Positions 1-8,552 of a stretch of 64,000 bases of DNA are shown here, piece by piece. Origin of the DNA: Psychrobacter glaciei (GTDB taxonomy: Bacteria > Pseudomonadota > Gammaproteobacteria > Pseudomonadales > Moraxellaceae); assembly GCF_014652895.1 (NCBI RefSeq), contig NZ_BMZR01000001.1, positions 558,001 through 622,000 of the forward strand, given 5' to 3'. Position numbers and translations under genes: made by a program. The notes below the pieces were generated by a model that was given only the letters and a program-made list of their open reading frames with translations, made no database searches and had not been told where the DNA came from. Within the stretch, counting starts at the first letter, position 1. Each line of letters begins with the position of its first letter.

Positions 1-111
1 AGATTGATTAGACGAATATTACTACTGCTTTGCATTTAATTAAAAACCTTAACATCGGTCATCAAGACTGGAGTTATTAACATGGATAGAGACATTAAAG
101 TGAGGCGCTTG

Positions 112-141
112 TATTATAGTAGATATTCAATCTACTATAGT
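112..141. terminator. Hairpin downstream of nudC
   Basis: A near-perfect inverted repeat (arms ATAGTAGAT and ATCTACTAT around ATTCA) lies across the 3' end of the leftward nudC gene. It could act as a transcription terminator, although no long T-run follows. Seen in sequence; function inferred. Confidence 0.45.
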
Positions 142-1106
142 GCGATGCCTTGTTCATGAGCAATCTGGGCGATCAGCTCGTAGGCAATGCTGCCCTTAAA
201 CGGTATTTTGGGCAAATTAGAGAGATCAAAAAAATCGGCGTGTGACAGCTCCTCTTCTTGTATTACAATATCGCCAGCCGCATAAGAAGCGCGAAAACCA
301 AGCATTAAATTAGAAGGAAATGGCCATGGCTGACTGCTGACATAGCGAATATCTGATAGGCTGATGTTGACCTCTTCTGCTACTTCTCGCACAACCGCAT
401 GCTCTAAACTTTCACCCACTTCTACAAAACCTGCAATCAAGCCGTACATTAGGGGGCGCTTTTGTTCTCCATAGCGGTGATGATGGGCGAGCAAAATTTG
501 CATCTCTCCCGTCTGCGGATTGGGTCGAGTGATAGCCGTAATAACACAAGGCTGGACACGGGGATATTGGCGTAATCGGCATACTGGACAGACCATGGCG
601 CGCTCATCTGCTGTGGCATGAACGACTGGGGATGCGCAGCGACTACAAAACTGCGTATCTGTCTGCCAGCGTAACAGCTGTATGGCTTGGCTAATCTGAG
701 CTGATAAGGCGGCAGGTAACTGCGTGATAAGCTGTCGATACGGCACAAAAGCGTTCCCGCTGCCCTCTGCAATCATAGGCAATGCGATATCATGCGCTAC
801 TGCATAATCATAGGTAATGGCATTGGCTGCTTGCGCAGTGAAAGTGGCAGCGTCCTCGGTAGTTCCAGAACCAGACTCAGTCGCAACCAAACTCTCTGTA
901 CCATCATTGATACTATTATTAGCCTCAGACTGCCAGTGACTTGGTGCTAGGCTTTCGAGTAGCGCTACGTTGCCTATCTGATAGGTAGGTTGTGGCTCTT
1001 TGCCACTGTTATTGAACGGTGGTAGTTGGATGTACAATGGCCACCAGCCGTTGATCGTTTGGTGGCAGAGTACAGTATCATCACTAAATACAAAAGCGCG
1101 AGTCAT
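135..1106 (-). CDS. nudC: NAD+ diphosphatase NudC (Nudix hydrolase)
   Basis: 323 aa. The family hydrolyses NAD(H) to NMN(H) and AMP and can remove NAD caps from RNA 5' ends. A four-cysteine zinc ribbon in mid-protein (CSRCASP then CPVCRLRQYPR) is followed by a complete Nudix box, GFVEVGESLEHAVVREVAEE, and the C-terminal substrate-binding region. The YPR after the zinc ribbon and the SQPWPFPSNLMLGF motif are typical of NudC and distinguish it from other Nudix enzymes. The protein is longer than E. coli NudC (about 257 aa) because of a low-complexity, Ser/Thr/Glu-rich insert around residues 60-95. It is the last leftward gene of the block and is probably transcribed alone. Function is well supported by the motifs. 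Confidence 0.93.
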   Translation of the reverse strand: MTRAFVFSDDTVLCHQTINGWWPLYIQLPPFNNSGKEPQPTYQIGNVALLESLAPSHWQSEANNSINDGTESLVATESGSGTTEDAATFTAQAANAITYDYAVAHDIALPMIAEGSGNAFVPYRQLITQLPAALSAQISQAIQLLRWQTDTQFCSRCASPVVHATADERAMVCPVCRLRQYPRVQPCVITAITRPNPQTGEMQILLAHHHRYGEQKRPLMYGLIAGFVEVGESLEHAVVREVAEEVNISLSDIRYVSSQPWPFPSNLMLGFRASYAAGDIVIQEEELSHADFFDLSNLPKIPFKGSIAYELIAQIAHEQGIAL

Positions 1107-1212
1107 AAGCAGGTTTCCAAACGGTCTAAATCAAGTACGTAGCAAATAAGGTACGAACTTGTTTAAAGTAAAAGTTTTAAATCACTCGTCAGCACAGATG
1201 CCGCTAAAATCA

Positions 1213-2895
1213 TTAAGCGGCTAGTAATTGGCTTAAGCTTCGTTGACCAACATTAAGCGCTTGTTTACTCACTGGACGGTTGTGCTCAAAACCATCTAAA
1301 TGATGATCAACAGCCATAATCACGTCAGCGATATAAGCTAAGGTGCTGTCGTCGATGCGATTGCCACTTTCGATACGTTGTTGTATATAGTTGGCCAATT
1401 GACTCAGCATACTGGCCGGTGTTAGCAGTTGTAAAAAGCGTACCGCGCCGGCTACTTGACGTAGCATCTCAGGTATGTTTTGAATGTTGAGCATATCGCG
1501 CTCAGGCTCAGATAAGTAATCGTTAATCGCTTGCTCGGCACTAGCAATGGCAGTACGGCTTTCTTGTATTAAAGTATCATAAGCTGTATTGAGCTGATGT
1601 AACGAGATATGGGGGTTATTGAGTGGCAAGTAGATCGCCCCTGGGGTATGCATCTCGGCCATGGCGATAGTAGCGTTTTCAGCATGCATCAATGCCAAGA
1701 GTAGATAATCAAAATCTTCAGGTGAGGGTATGCGCCACTTGCTTACTGCGTCTGCTGCTGCACTCAGGCTGGTCGCCGCATTTGACAGTCCCAACAAGCG
1801 TAATGCTGAGCCCAGTACCGTCAACTGCTCGATAATTTGTGCTGTCTGCATATCAGCAGGATTGAGTGAATCACCACGCGCGTAGCTATCGACATCTTCT
1901 TTAATCGTATTGATTTGCGTCTGAATGATAGCATTCAACGTATCTGTCAGCGCACGATTAGGACCGAATAAAAAGCGCTTCATTTGCTCGCGCTGTGGGC
2001 CTTCTAATTGATTGGCCGCATATTGTTCACGCAGCAGTTTTGCTGCTTCGTTATCGCGCTGACAGGCAAAACTGACCAAATCAGCAAAACGCGTGTCCAT
2101 GATGGGTAGATAGCTTTGGAACTGCTGCTCTAGATAAATGAGCGTATGCTTTTGGCTGAGGTTAAGTGGCAAAATAGTCGCGAGATCAGTGACCGCAGCA
2201 GTAGCGGCTTGCCAGAATAGACTGTTGCTATGAGCGGCTATCAACGCACACGCAGCACTCATGGCATCTAGATTTTGTTGAGCATCTTGGCTCACTACGC
2301 CATCTTGATTGAGCAGTGCAATCCCAAGACCACTACGATAGGCATAGGTCAGCAGCTCACTGTCGAGATTAAGCTCTTGTAGCGGCTGAAAGTTCTTTTC
2401 AGGGTTGGCAATAATGACACTACTACTACCAAATGTCGCAAAATAGTCTGCTTCGATAGGCGCGAGCTGTCCATGAGCATTAAGCTTATTGATGATAGGT
2501 AATAGCAAAGTTGGCTCTACTGACTCAGTCAATAGCACAAATTCCACATAACGATCCAGAGTCATGATGGCTTCTGACAGATCCATAATCAACGCAGTAT
2601 CGTTATTATCACCACTGTTATAAAGGCGCTGTAGACCATTGACGATGGCGGTATTTAACACTTCTGCACCAACCAAAGAAATCAACTCAAAAATACAAGA
2701 CAGCTGCTTTAGCACAGTGATAGAGTCTAATAATAAAGGAGATTGACTATTGTCATCGTTAAATTCGCTCAGATGAATCTCAGTGTCTTTAAGGGTGACG
2801 ATAATTTCATCATGCAACAGATGTAGCGATGGCAGATTAAAGTCAGTAACACTAAGCGTTGGGGCAGTTAATTTCATTTGTGCAGACTGGTTCAT
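1213..2895 (-). CDS. Orphan ChpA N-terminal-like scaffold protein
   Basis: 560 aa, almost entirely predicted alpha-helical, with no signal peptide or membrane segment. The first 160 residues, including GAEVLNTAIVNGLQRLY and the stretch around VEPTLLLPIINKLNAHG, resemble the N-terminal helical region of ChpA/PilL, the hybrid histidine kinase of type IV pilus chemosensory systems. A similar pattern recurs near residues 465-515 (IPEMLRQVAGAVRFLQL). No histidine-kinase ATPase, CheW or receiver domain follows, so it cannot be a complete ChpA. No other pil/chp gene is nearby; it lies between nudC and the RNase H-DnaQ gene. It may be a stand-alone scaffold or a remnant of a split ChpA. The relationship is my reading of the sequence pattern, not a search result. 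Confidence 0.5.
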   Translation of the reverse strand: MNQSAQMKLTAPTLSVTDFNLPSLHLLHDEIIVTLKDTEIHLSEFNDDNSQSPLLLDSITVLKQLSCIFELISLVGAEVLNTAIVNGLQRLYNSGDNNDTALIMDLSEAIMTLDRYVEFVLLTESVEPTLLLPIINKLNAHGQLAPIEADYFATFGSSSVIIANPEKNFQPLQELNLDSELLTYAYRSGLGIALLNQDGVVSQDAQQNLDAMSAACALIAAHSNSLFWQAATAAVTDLATILPLNLSQKHTLIYLEQQFQSYLPIMDTRFADLVSFACQRDNEAAKLLREQYAANQLEGPQREQMKRFLFGPNRALTDTLNAIIQTQINTIKEDVDSYARGDSLNPADMQTAQIIEQLTVLGSALRLLGLSNAATSLSAAADAVSKWRIPSPEDFDYLLLALMHAENATIAMAEMHTPGAIYLPLNNPHISLHQLNTAYDTLIQESRTAIASAEQAINDYLSEPERDMLNIQNIPEMLRQVAGAVRFLQLLTPASMLSQLANYIQQRIESGNRIDDSTLAYIADVIMAVDHHLDGFEHNRPVSKQALNVGQRSLSQLLAA

Positions 2896-3043
2896 AGTTA
2901 TTTTTCCATAACGTACTGATGAAAATAGCGATCATTTAGACGATGATTTAACAGGCGTTTATGAGTAACCGATAACGCTCATGATGATAATCAAAACTAT
3001 ACAGTATCCAAATGTCAGTATAAAAGGTTATTTTAATCACATG

Positions 3044-4660
3044 CTATATGTTGGCTTTTAATTCAGAATATTCTTCGGCTAACTCGCTATACCAACTCTG
3101 ATTGGCTGTCTCATCAGTGGGTGATGCTAGTAATAAAGAGGCCAAGTTGGCAAAGTGAGCATGGGCTGTCTGTCCACCGTCTGCTAGAGAGTCTTCTTCG
3201 ATAGCGAGGGTGACCTGTCCACCAGTCATCGCCAGATAGACTTCGGCTAAAATCTCGGAGTCCAATAATGCCCCATGGAATGAACGGTCTTGTTTACCAA
3301 CATCTAAGCGGCGCACGAGGGCATCTAGGGTGTTTTTTTGCCCCGGATATTGTTGTTTGGCCATGACTAGCGAGTCAGTGACTTTTACCCGTTGTGCAAA
3401 GTCATTCATCCCAACTTTACCAAACTCCATATTTAAGAAGTTCATATCAAAGGTGGCATTATGAGCGATGATTTCGGCACCATCCATAAAGTCGTAAAGC
3501 GACTGAGCGACTTGATCAAAGGTGGGTTTGTCGGTTAAAAACGCTTCAGAGATACCATGAATGCGAATCACTTCTTCATCCATACCGCGCTGAGGATTGA
3601 TATAAACGTGTAGCTTTTCGCCAGTGAATTTGCGCCCGATCATCTCGACAATACCGACTTCAATGACACGATCGCCTTTTTGCGGATCCAGCCCCGTGGT
3701 CTCGGTATCCATAATCAGCTGACGATCAGATTGGTGACGGTTTATTGGCTTGGGTAGCAATGGCTTAAAGTATGGATTGGCACGGCTGGTGTCACCGTCA
3801 AATTTTGGCTCATCAGTCGGCGTATCTGGATTGTCATTATTCATTATGGTGTCAGTCGTCATCGTCTGGGCTTCTGGCATGTCTGTGGTACTCATTGGTT
3901 TGCTAGCATTGTCATGGCTTTGTTCGTCTAATAGAGGGTTGTCGAATGGTTCGTCATTGAGAACTTCTTCGTCAAGCACTTCTTCATCAAGCACTTCTTC
4001 GTCAAGCTCGTCATCAATATCAAGACCTAACGGATCATATTTTAGCCAGTCATCATTACTAGAGGCGCTTTGATTAGAGATGCTTTGCGATTTATTAGGC
4101 ATTATTTGCTCTTTTTTTTTAGCCATTTCTTGCGCATCTCTTGTCGATAAACCTTCACTGCTGGACGTCACGCCTAAGTTTGCCAGCTCGTCCGCTTTTT
4201 CATTGCCTGCATGTCCAGCGTGACCCTTCACCCAATGCCAGTCAACGTCGCGCTGTTGGCATAACGCGTCTAATTGTTGCCAAAGGTCTTGGTTAGCAAC
4301 GGGTTTTTTACTGGCTGTTTTCCAGCCTCGTTTTTTCCAGCCTTCAATCCATTCAGTAATGCCTTTTTTGACATAGCTAGAGTCTGTCCAAATCTCGAGA
4401 TTGTGCTCATGTGGACTATGGGTCAATGCTTGTATCGCACCCATTAACTCCATGCGATTATTGGTGGTTTCTTTCGTGCCGCCATATAAATCCTGCGTGT
4501 GCCCATCACTAAATATCAAGTGTGCGCCCCAACCACCAGCACCCGGGTTGCCCTTGCAGGCGCCGTCAGTGTAGGCCACCGTGGTATTTGTTTTGGCGGC
4601 CAACGGATCAATCGCGTGGTCTTTATGGCTATGTGGCGTAGAAGAGCGATTGTCTGACAT
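3044..4660 (-). CDS. rnhA-dnaQ: Fused ribonuclease HI / DNA polymerase III epsilon subunit
   Basis: 538 aa fusion. Residues about 27-162 are RNase HI, which cuts RNA in RNA-DNA hybrids: [10 protein letters not shown] (Asp32), NRMELMGA (Glu71), WTDSSY (Asp93), His147 and Asp157 match the catalytic set. Residues about 313-480 are the DnaQ 3'-5' proofreading exonuclease: Asp318 and Glu320 in MDTETTGLD, Asp405, then [14 protein letters not shown] with His462 and Asp467. [10 protein letters not shown] after the exonuclease resembles the epsilon clamp-binding motif. The linker of about 150 residues is acidic and carries a tandem LDEEV repeat (219-234). Elsewhere rnhA and dnaQ are usually adjacent but separate genes. 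An internal ATG at residue 187 could allow a separate epsilon product. Confidence 0.95.
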   Translation of the reverse strand: MSDNRSSTPHSHKDHAIDPLAAKTNTTVAYTDGACKGNPGAGGWGAHLIFSDGHTQDLYGGTKETTNNRMELMGAIQALTHSPHEHNLEIWTDSSYVKKGITEWIEGWKKRGWKTASKKPVANQDLWQQLDALCQQRDVDWHWVKGHAGHAGNEKADELANLGVTSSSEGLSTRDAQEMAKKKEQIMPNKSQSISNQSASSNDDWLKYDPLGLDIDDELDEEVLDEEVLDEEVLNDEPFDNPLLDEQSHDNASKPMSTTDMPEAQTMTTDTIMNNDNPDTPTDEPKFDGDTSRANPYFKPLLPKPINRHQSDRQLIMDTETTGLDPQKGDRVIEVGIVEMIGRKFTGEKLHVYINPQRGMDEEVIRIHGISEAFLTDKPTFDQVAQSLYDFMDGAEIIAHNATFDMNFLNMEFGKVGMNDFAQRVKVTDSLVMAKQQYPGQKNTLDALVRRLDVGKQDRSFHGALLDSEILAEVYLAMTGGQVTLAIEEDSLADGGQTAHAHFANLASLLLASPTDETANQSWYSELAEEYSELKANI

Positions 4661-5054
4661 AAAAAATGTATGACCTAATAAGTGATTAACGTAGGATAGA
4701 ATTAAGCGGTTTTTCGAGCGCCATCAAAACAGTGGTGGCGCATCATTCAAATGCGTTTGAGTATAACAAATCTATCGTTGATATGGGCAATCGTAATGCA
4801 CAAAATCGCAAAACCACATATCATAATAGTAAGCCTTTCGTTTTCTGTTAAAATAGGCAGAATTGCTGTAAGGAAACGAGCCTCTGACGGCATGAGTATC
4901 AGCCTACTAACATCCTAAAGTAGCGTGGATAGTTACTTAAAGGGCAGTTTCAATGGCTGCTTTTTCCTCATAATTTACGAACGGTACTGATTAACGACAG
5001 CTTTCTTCCTATCTTCCTAAAAGTTTTAATGCACGAATGCAGGATAACCCTATT
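4661..5054. other. Divergent intergenic region, rnhA-dnaQ / lipoprotein
   Basis: This spacer of about 390 bases must contain the promoters of both divergent genes. A short hairpin with GCGCCA/TGGCGC arms lies at 4718-4741. No RNA gene or recognisable operator was seen. Confidence 0.5.
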
Positions 5055-5609
5055 ATGTCCTTACGCTCAAACGTTTTTTATAAAAGATTAACGCTGTTGA
5101 TGGTCAGTGTCACTGCGAGTAGCGCGTTACTGTTGAGCGCTTGCAATGATACTAGCACCCAAGCCGATACCGACGTAGTTGAAGCGGCAGCAGATCTGTC
5201 TGTCTTTGAAGGCTGCTATACGGTCAGTCATGATGAGCCTGCGCAAATAAAAGTCAGTCAGCAGGGTGGCACATGGATGATGCAAATGAAAGAGCCGGCA
5301 AGTAGCGGGCGCGTCTGGGATGACGCCGAGCCGTTAGAAGTGCTCGAAAGTAGCGAGATACCCACGTTTTTCTCTATAGATCCTGATAATGTTGATGCTG
5401 TCATTGGCCGTCCCGATAGAGTGCTGGTACTGGCTCATGTGAAGCCTGTCTATGCCAATATCGATCCGCTACTGGACAGTGAGTATTTGTCGTATATTTA
5501 TCGCGGTGCCAATACTATCTATCGCGTAGAGTGTGATGACGTTAATACTGATATTTTAGCCAATCCGCATGCCAATATTATTATTGATAATGTCGGTACA
5601 GGCAGCTAA
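5055..5609 (+). CDS. Predicted lipoprotein of unknown function
   Basis: 184 aa from the chosen start. A basic N-terminus is followed by a hydrophobic stretch and the lipobox LLSAC, with the lipidated cysteine at residue 30; Asn follows it, which by the E. coli rule favours the outer membrane. The mature part is acidic, has no family I recognise, and contains a Cys pair (FEGCYTV and VECDDV) that could form a disulfide. An in-frame ATG at 5037 is possible, but the AGGA at 5041-5044 lies about 10 bases before the ATG at 5055, which supports the later start. It is rightward and followed after about 100 bases by a small membrane protein gene. Confidence 0.7.
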   Translation: MSLRSNVFYKRLTLLMVSVTASSALLLSACNDTSTQADTDVVEAAADLSVFEGCYTVSHDEPAQIKVSQQGGTWMMQMKEPASSGRVWDDAEPLEVLESSEIPTFFSIDPDNVDAVIGRPDRVLVLAHVKPVYANIDPLLDSEYLSYIYRGANTIYRVECDDVNTDILANPHANIIIDNVGTGS

Positions 5610-5644
5610 GCACAGGTCATCGATTATAGACAACCTTTTGTCAT

Positions 5645-5695
5645 AAGTAGTCTTTTCTTACAAGCAGTCTTTTCTCATAAGTAGTCAAGTCATTA
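5645..5695. repeat. 17-bp tandem repeat, three units
   Basis: Three imperfect copies of a 17-base unit (AAGTAGTCTTTTCTTAC, AAGCAGTCTTTTCTCAT, AAGTAGTCAAGTCATTA) fill the gap between the lipoprotein gene and the next gene. Seen directly; no function assigned. Confidence 0.75.
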
Positions 5696-5707
5696 GAGTC
5701 AGGTAAT

Positions 5708-6013
5708 ATGAATTTTTTTAGTTATGTGGTGTTGGGTGGTTTTTCTTATGCGGCTGGTTGGGCGATAAGAACCTATGTATTAAACAAAAAACCTGAACCT
5801 GAGCAGCCTTACAATCTTAAGCATCCAGCTATCTTGGCGTATTTGGGCGGGTTCTTTATTGTTATGCTGATTGTCTCATGGCTCATCGGTCGCTACGTGC
5901 TTGGACATACCGCTATCGATTTCCCGTTCATCATTATAAACAGCCTCGTTGCGACTTTTGTATATTCATTCGGTCTTAATCCCGAAAAAGCTCGTTATGA
6001 TGTGCCGGATTGA
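5708..6013 (+). CDS. Small integral membrane protein, unknown function
   Basis: 101 aa with three hydrophobic segments at about residues 3-24, 37-62 and 73-92, separated by short charged loops (VLNKKPEPEQPYNLKHP is the largest). It is probably an inner-membrane protein. No family is recognised. The ATG follows a weak AGGTAAT ribosome-binding site. It lies about 100 bases after the lipoprotein gene on the same strand, so the two may be co-transcribed. Confidence 0.6.
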   Translation: MNFFSYVVLGGFSYAAGWAIRTYVLNKKPEPEQPYNLKHPAILAYLGGFFIVMLIVSWLIGRYVLGHTAIDFPFIIINSLVATFVYSFGLNPEKARYDVPD

Positions 6014-6057
6014 TAAAATTTTGAAAAGGTAAAATAGATAAAGATGTCGTTAATCTA

Positions 6058-6227
6058 GGGCGTGTCCTCATTTTAAAAATGGTGATAAAAAATGAGATAA
6101 ATTGCAGTCAAACGAGGAAAATAGCGCAAATAATATCGGGATATTGATCAGCTATTTGACGATGTTTGGCAAAATTTAACCATTTTTAGCCCATTTAGAT
6201 ACAATCGCTTGAATTGAGAACGCGCCC
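6058..6227 (-). mobile_element. 170-bp MITE, copy 1 (diverged, inverted)
   Basis: It begins GGGCGTGTCCTCA and ends GAACGCGCCC, forming terminal inverted repeats, and is flanked by TA on both sides. Read on the minus strand, its interior matches the copies at 16446 and 26086 (GGTTAAATTTTGCCAAACATC and CTGCAATTTATCTCATTTT segments), so it belongs to the same family in the opposite orientation and is the most diverged copy. It carries no ORF. The TA duplication is known for IS630/Tc1-type and some IS5-type elements. Confidence 0.75.
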
Positions 6228-6235
6228 TAATACGA

Positions 6236-6275
6236 AGAAACGGTCAATGAATAGCTCATTGACCGTTTCTTTATT
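6236..6275. terminator. Rho-independent terminator
   Basis: A perfect 15-base stem (AGAAACGGTCAATGA / TCATTGACCGTTTCT) with a 5-base loop is followed by TTATT. It sits between the rightward membrane-protein gene and the leftward YkvA-family gene and may serve both. Confidence 0.8.
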
Positions 6276-6339
6276 ATTAATGTTAATTTAAAGAAGCACT
6301 CTGGATATGTAGTTAATATCGATTATCAGAAAGCTATCA

Positions 6340-6816
6340 CTACTTTTTAGATTCTTTATTTGTGGCTTTTTTTTCGGTGCCCTTAGTCTTATCTTCTAGC
6401 TTTTTATCGGTCGGCTTTGAGGCAGCATCTTTGTTAGACTCTTCATCTTTAGAGGCTGTTTGTTGATCTTTCCAAGTTTTGTACTTGCGCAAGTCTTTTT
6501 CCATGAGCTTGAGACAAAATTTCAGTACCAACGCATCATCGATTTGACCGATAAAGGGAATAAAATCCGGAATAATATCAATAGGATTTAGCACATAGAG
6601 CAGACCGACCACTCCCGCAGAAATAGTTTTGTAGGGAATGTTGCGATAGTTGCCTTGATAATAATCTTTAACTAAACTCATCAGCAGTAGCAAATCCTTG
6701 GTATAACGCTCAAGGCCGCGACCGTTTTCGAGCTGGTCATTTATTTTATCTTCTTTACCCAAGATGAGCTTGATGCTGTCTATCAGACTTTTATCATCTT
6801 TCTCTTTGTCAGCCAT
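6340..6816 (-). CDS. YkvA/DUF1232 family membrane-associated protein
   Basis: 158 aa. The central motif VVGLLYVLNPIDIIPDFIPF, followed by IGQIDDALVL, is the signature of DUF1232 (YkvA-type) proteins, which are small membrane-associated proteins of unknown function. The last 45 residues are a low-complexity Lys/Glu/Asp/Thr tail (TDKKLEDKTKGTEKKATNKE), probably disordered. It is transcribed alone, converging with the upstream pair. The start at 6816 has an AAGGAATA ribosome-binding site just upstream on the minus strand. Family assignment is firm; biochemical role unknown. Confidence 0.8.
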   Translation of the reverse strand: MADKEKDDKSLIDSIKLILGKEDKINDQLENGRGLERYTKDLLLLMSLVKDYYQGNYRNIPYKTISAGVVGLLYVLNPIDIIPDFIPFIGQIDDALVLKFCLKLMEKDLRKYKTWKDQQTASKDEESNKDAASKPTDKKLEDKTKGTEKKATNKESKK

Positions 6817-7089
6817 ACTTATATTCCTTATTTTTTGTTAAAGACTATTGAACGCCCTTTACTATAACAAGAGTCGTCACTTCATCCAAATAAGGCTGTG
6901 AGTGATTCTGTAGCGTTTTGTTGACTATAGAAAGGATAGATTGAGCTTAGCTAAACCATCCTAAAACGCGATATTGTCCAAACCTGCGTTATAATCCAGT
7001 TTTATGAGATGTTATAAAAACAAATATTTAACGTGTGCTAAAGACGTCTGTTCAACAGACCTTAACTGCATGGCATAAAAGGTAGAGTA

Positions 7090-8331
7090 ATGACCAAGAA
7101 ATTTTCTGAGCTGAATCGTCGCCAGTTTTTACGTCAAGTCGGAATCAGCGCAGGGGCAGGGCTGTTAGCGACCCAAAGCATCACTCAAGCGCTGGCGGCT
7201 AATACGACTGAGCAAAATAGCAGTACGCAACTGACCAAAGATGATCTGCCAACGGCGTTGATGGATGAGAGCCTGCCATCAGGACAAGCACAACAAGCAG
7301 CGCCCGAAACGTTGCAGGCGCAAACGAGTTGTATCACGCCGAATATTGAGACGCGGCTTTTTGCCAGTTCCAACGTCGGTGGTAGTGACGAGCGTAATGA
7401 ATTGGCGTTAGATCGCATGGCTTGTGCGGGCTTTAAAGTCGACAATCCTACGATTACCAAACGGCAGTATTTGCGCTTTGCAGGTACGGATTCGCAGCGC
7501 GCGAGTGATTTGCAAAACATCGCTACGGGTGCGATCGCAGCACCTAAACTGCTACTTGGTGTACGTGGTGGCTATGGTGCCGTGCGTTTATTGCCGATGG
7601 TGGATTGGTCGACGCTTGGTCGTATTATGAAGGAGCGTGGCACGATACTGGCGGGCTTTAGCGATGTGACCGCGATTCAGTGTGCGCTACTGGCAAAAGG
7701 AGGCATGAGCTCGCTTGCGGCACCGATGCTTTATAGTGAGTTTGGCAAAACCAAACCCGACCAAGTCAGCTGTCGACAATTTGTGGAAGCATTAACCAAT
7801 CCAAATCTGACTATCAATATACCAGATGCGTCTTTAACCAGTCCAAATTTACCGAGTATTCTGTCAAGTTCTGAGCCAAAAACGATAACGGGCACTATTT
7901 GGGGTGGCAATTTGAGTGTCGTATCGGCGCTGGCAGGCAGTGAGTATGTACCACGGATTGCTGGCGGTATCGTATTTTTAGAAGATGTCGGCGAGCAAGC
8001 CTATCGTATTGAGCGCATGCTGTATGATTTGTATTTGGCAGGCGTATTTAAAGATCAGCAAGCCATCGTGTTTGGCGCGTTATCGGGTAGCGGTGAGGAC
8101 AGTTATGACAAGCGTTATGATGTCGCCACCGTAATTCGTCAATTGCATAAGCTGACAGGATTGCCGATTTATAGCGGCATGCGCTTTGGTCATATTGGTC
8201 AGAAACACAGCTTTCCACTTGGCGTGATGTGTCAGATTAGCGCCAATACAGTCGGTGGCTATCAGTTAGTATTTAGCGATTATCCCACTATTAAGTCGGA
8301 CGCCATTCATGTCGAAGGCTTGTGGCAATAA
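7090..8331 (+). CDS. ldcA: Tat-exported LD-carboxypeptidase (peptidase S66)
   Basis: 413 aa. S66 LD-carboxypeptidases remove the terminal D-alanine from tetrapeptides in peptidoglycan recycling. The nucleophile elbow GFSDVTA places Ser191; Glu298 (VFLEDVGEQAYRIER) and His368 (RFGHIGQKHSFPLG) complete the expected triad. The N-terminus NRRQFLRQVGISAGAGLLA, followed by an AxA-like site near residue 37, is a twin-arginine signal peptide. The typical enzyme is cytoplasmic and about 300 aa, so the signal and a 45-residue low-complexity segment make this an exported variant. It is monocistronic. The gene symbol is given by family; the exact substrate is not proven. Confidence 0.85.
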   Translation: MTKKFSELNRRQFLRQVGISAGAGLLATQSITQALAANTTEQNSSTQLTKDDLPTALMDESLPSGQAQQAAPETLQAQTSCITPNIETRLFASSNVGGSDERNELALDRMACAGFKVDNPTITKRQYLRFAGTDSQRASDLQNIATGAIAAPKLLLGVRGGYGAVRLLPMVDWSTLGRIMKERGTILAGFSDVTAIQCALLAKGGMSSLAAPMLYSEFGKTKPDQVSCRQFVEALTNPNLTINIPDASLTSPNLPSILSSSEPKTITGTIWGGNLSVVSALAGSEYVPRIAGGIVFLEDVGEQAYRIERMLYDLYLAGVFKDQQAIVFGALSGSGEDSYDKRYDVATVIRQLHKLTGLPIYSGMRFGHIGQKHSFPLGVMCQISANTVGGYQLVFSDYPTIKSDAIHVEGLWQ

Positions 8332-8390
8332 AATTTAGGTCTATAGTCGAATCTAAATAAATCAGATACGTAACTATCAAGTCGCTCAAT

Positions 8391-8452
8391 GAAAAGTTGT
8401 TTTTCTTACGTGCTGTGCCTACGCCGACAGATGCTGCGAAAAACAACTTTTC
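8391..8452. repeat. REP-like palindrome, copy A
   Basis: Arms GAAAAGTTGTTTTT and AAAAACAACTTTTC enclose a core containing GCTGTGCCTACGC, the same core motif as the palindromes at 16291, 43970 and 48490. It lies between convergent genes (ldcA and the GlxA-type regulator) and could double as a terminator. Confidence 0.7.
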
Positions 8453-8552
8453 GTCTCGCTGTATCGTTTTTATATCGAATTAATTATATAAAATTGTTGC
8501 TGTAATAAATTTGTTGCAGCAACGTATTACTTCTAAAAAATCTACTATAAAG

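Noticed and set aside
82..159. A 25-codon ORF with a GGAG site at the left edge of the window
   Set aside because: It overlaps the nudC 3' end and the hairpin, has no family resemblance, and is short enough to be chance.
3750..4073. A rightward 107-aa serine-rich ORF
   Set aside because: It is the antisense shadow of the acidic linker of rnhA-dnaQ (serine runs mirror Glu/Asp codons).
5645..5695. Short repeats considered as a CRISPR array
   Set aside because: The 17-bp units are contiguous with no spacers, and no cas genes are present.
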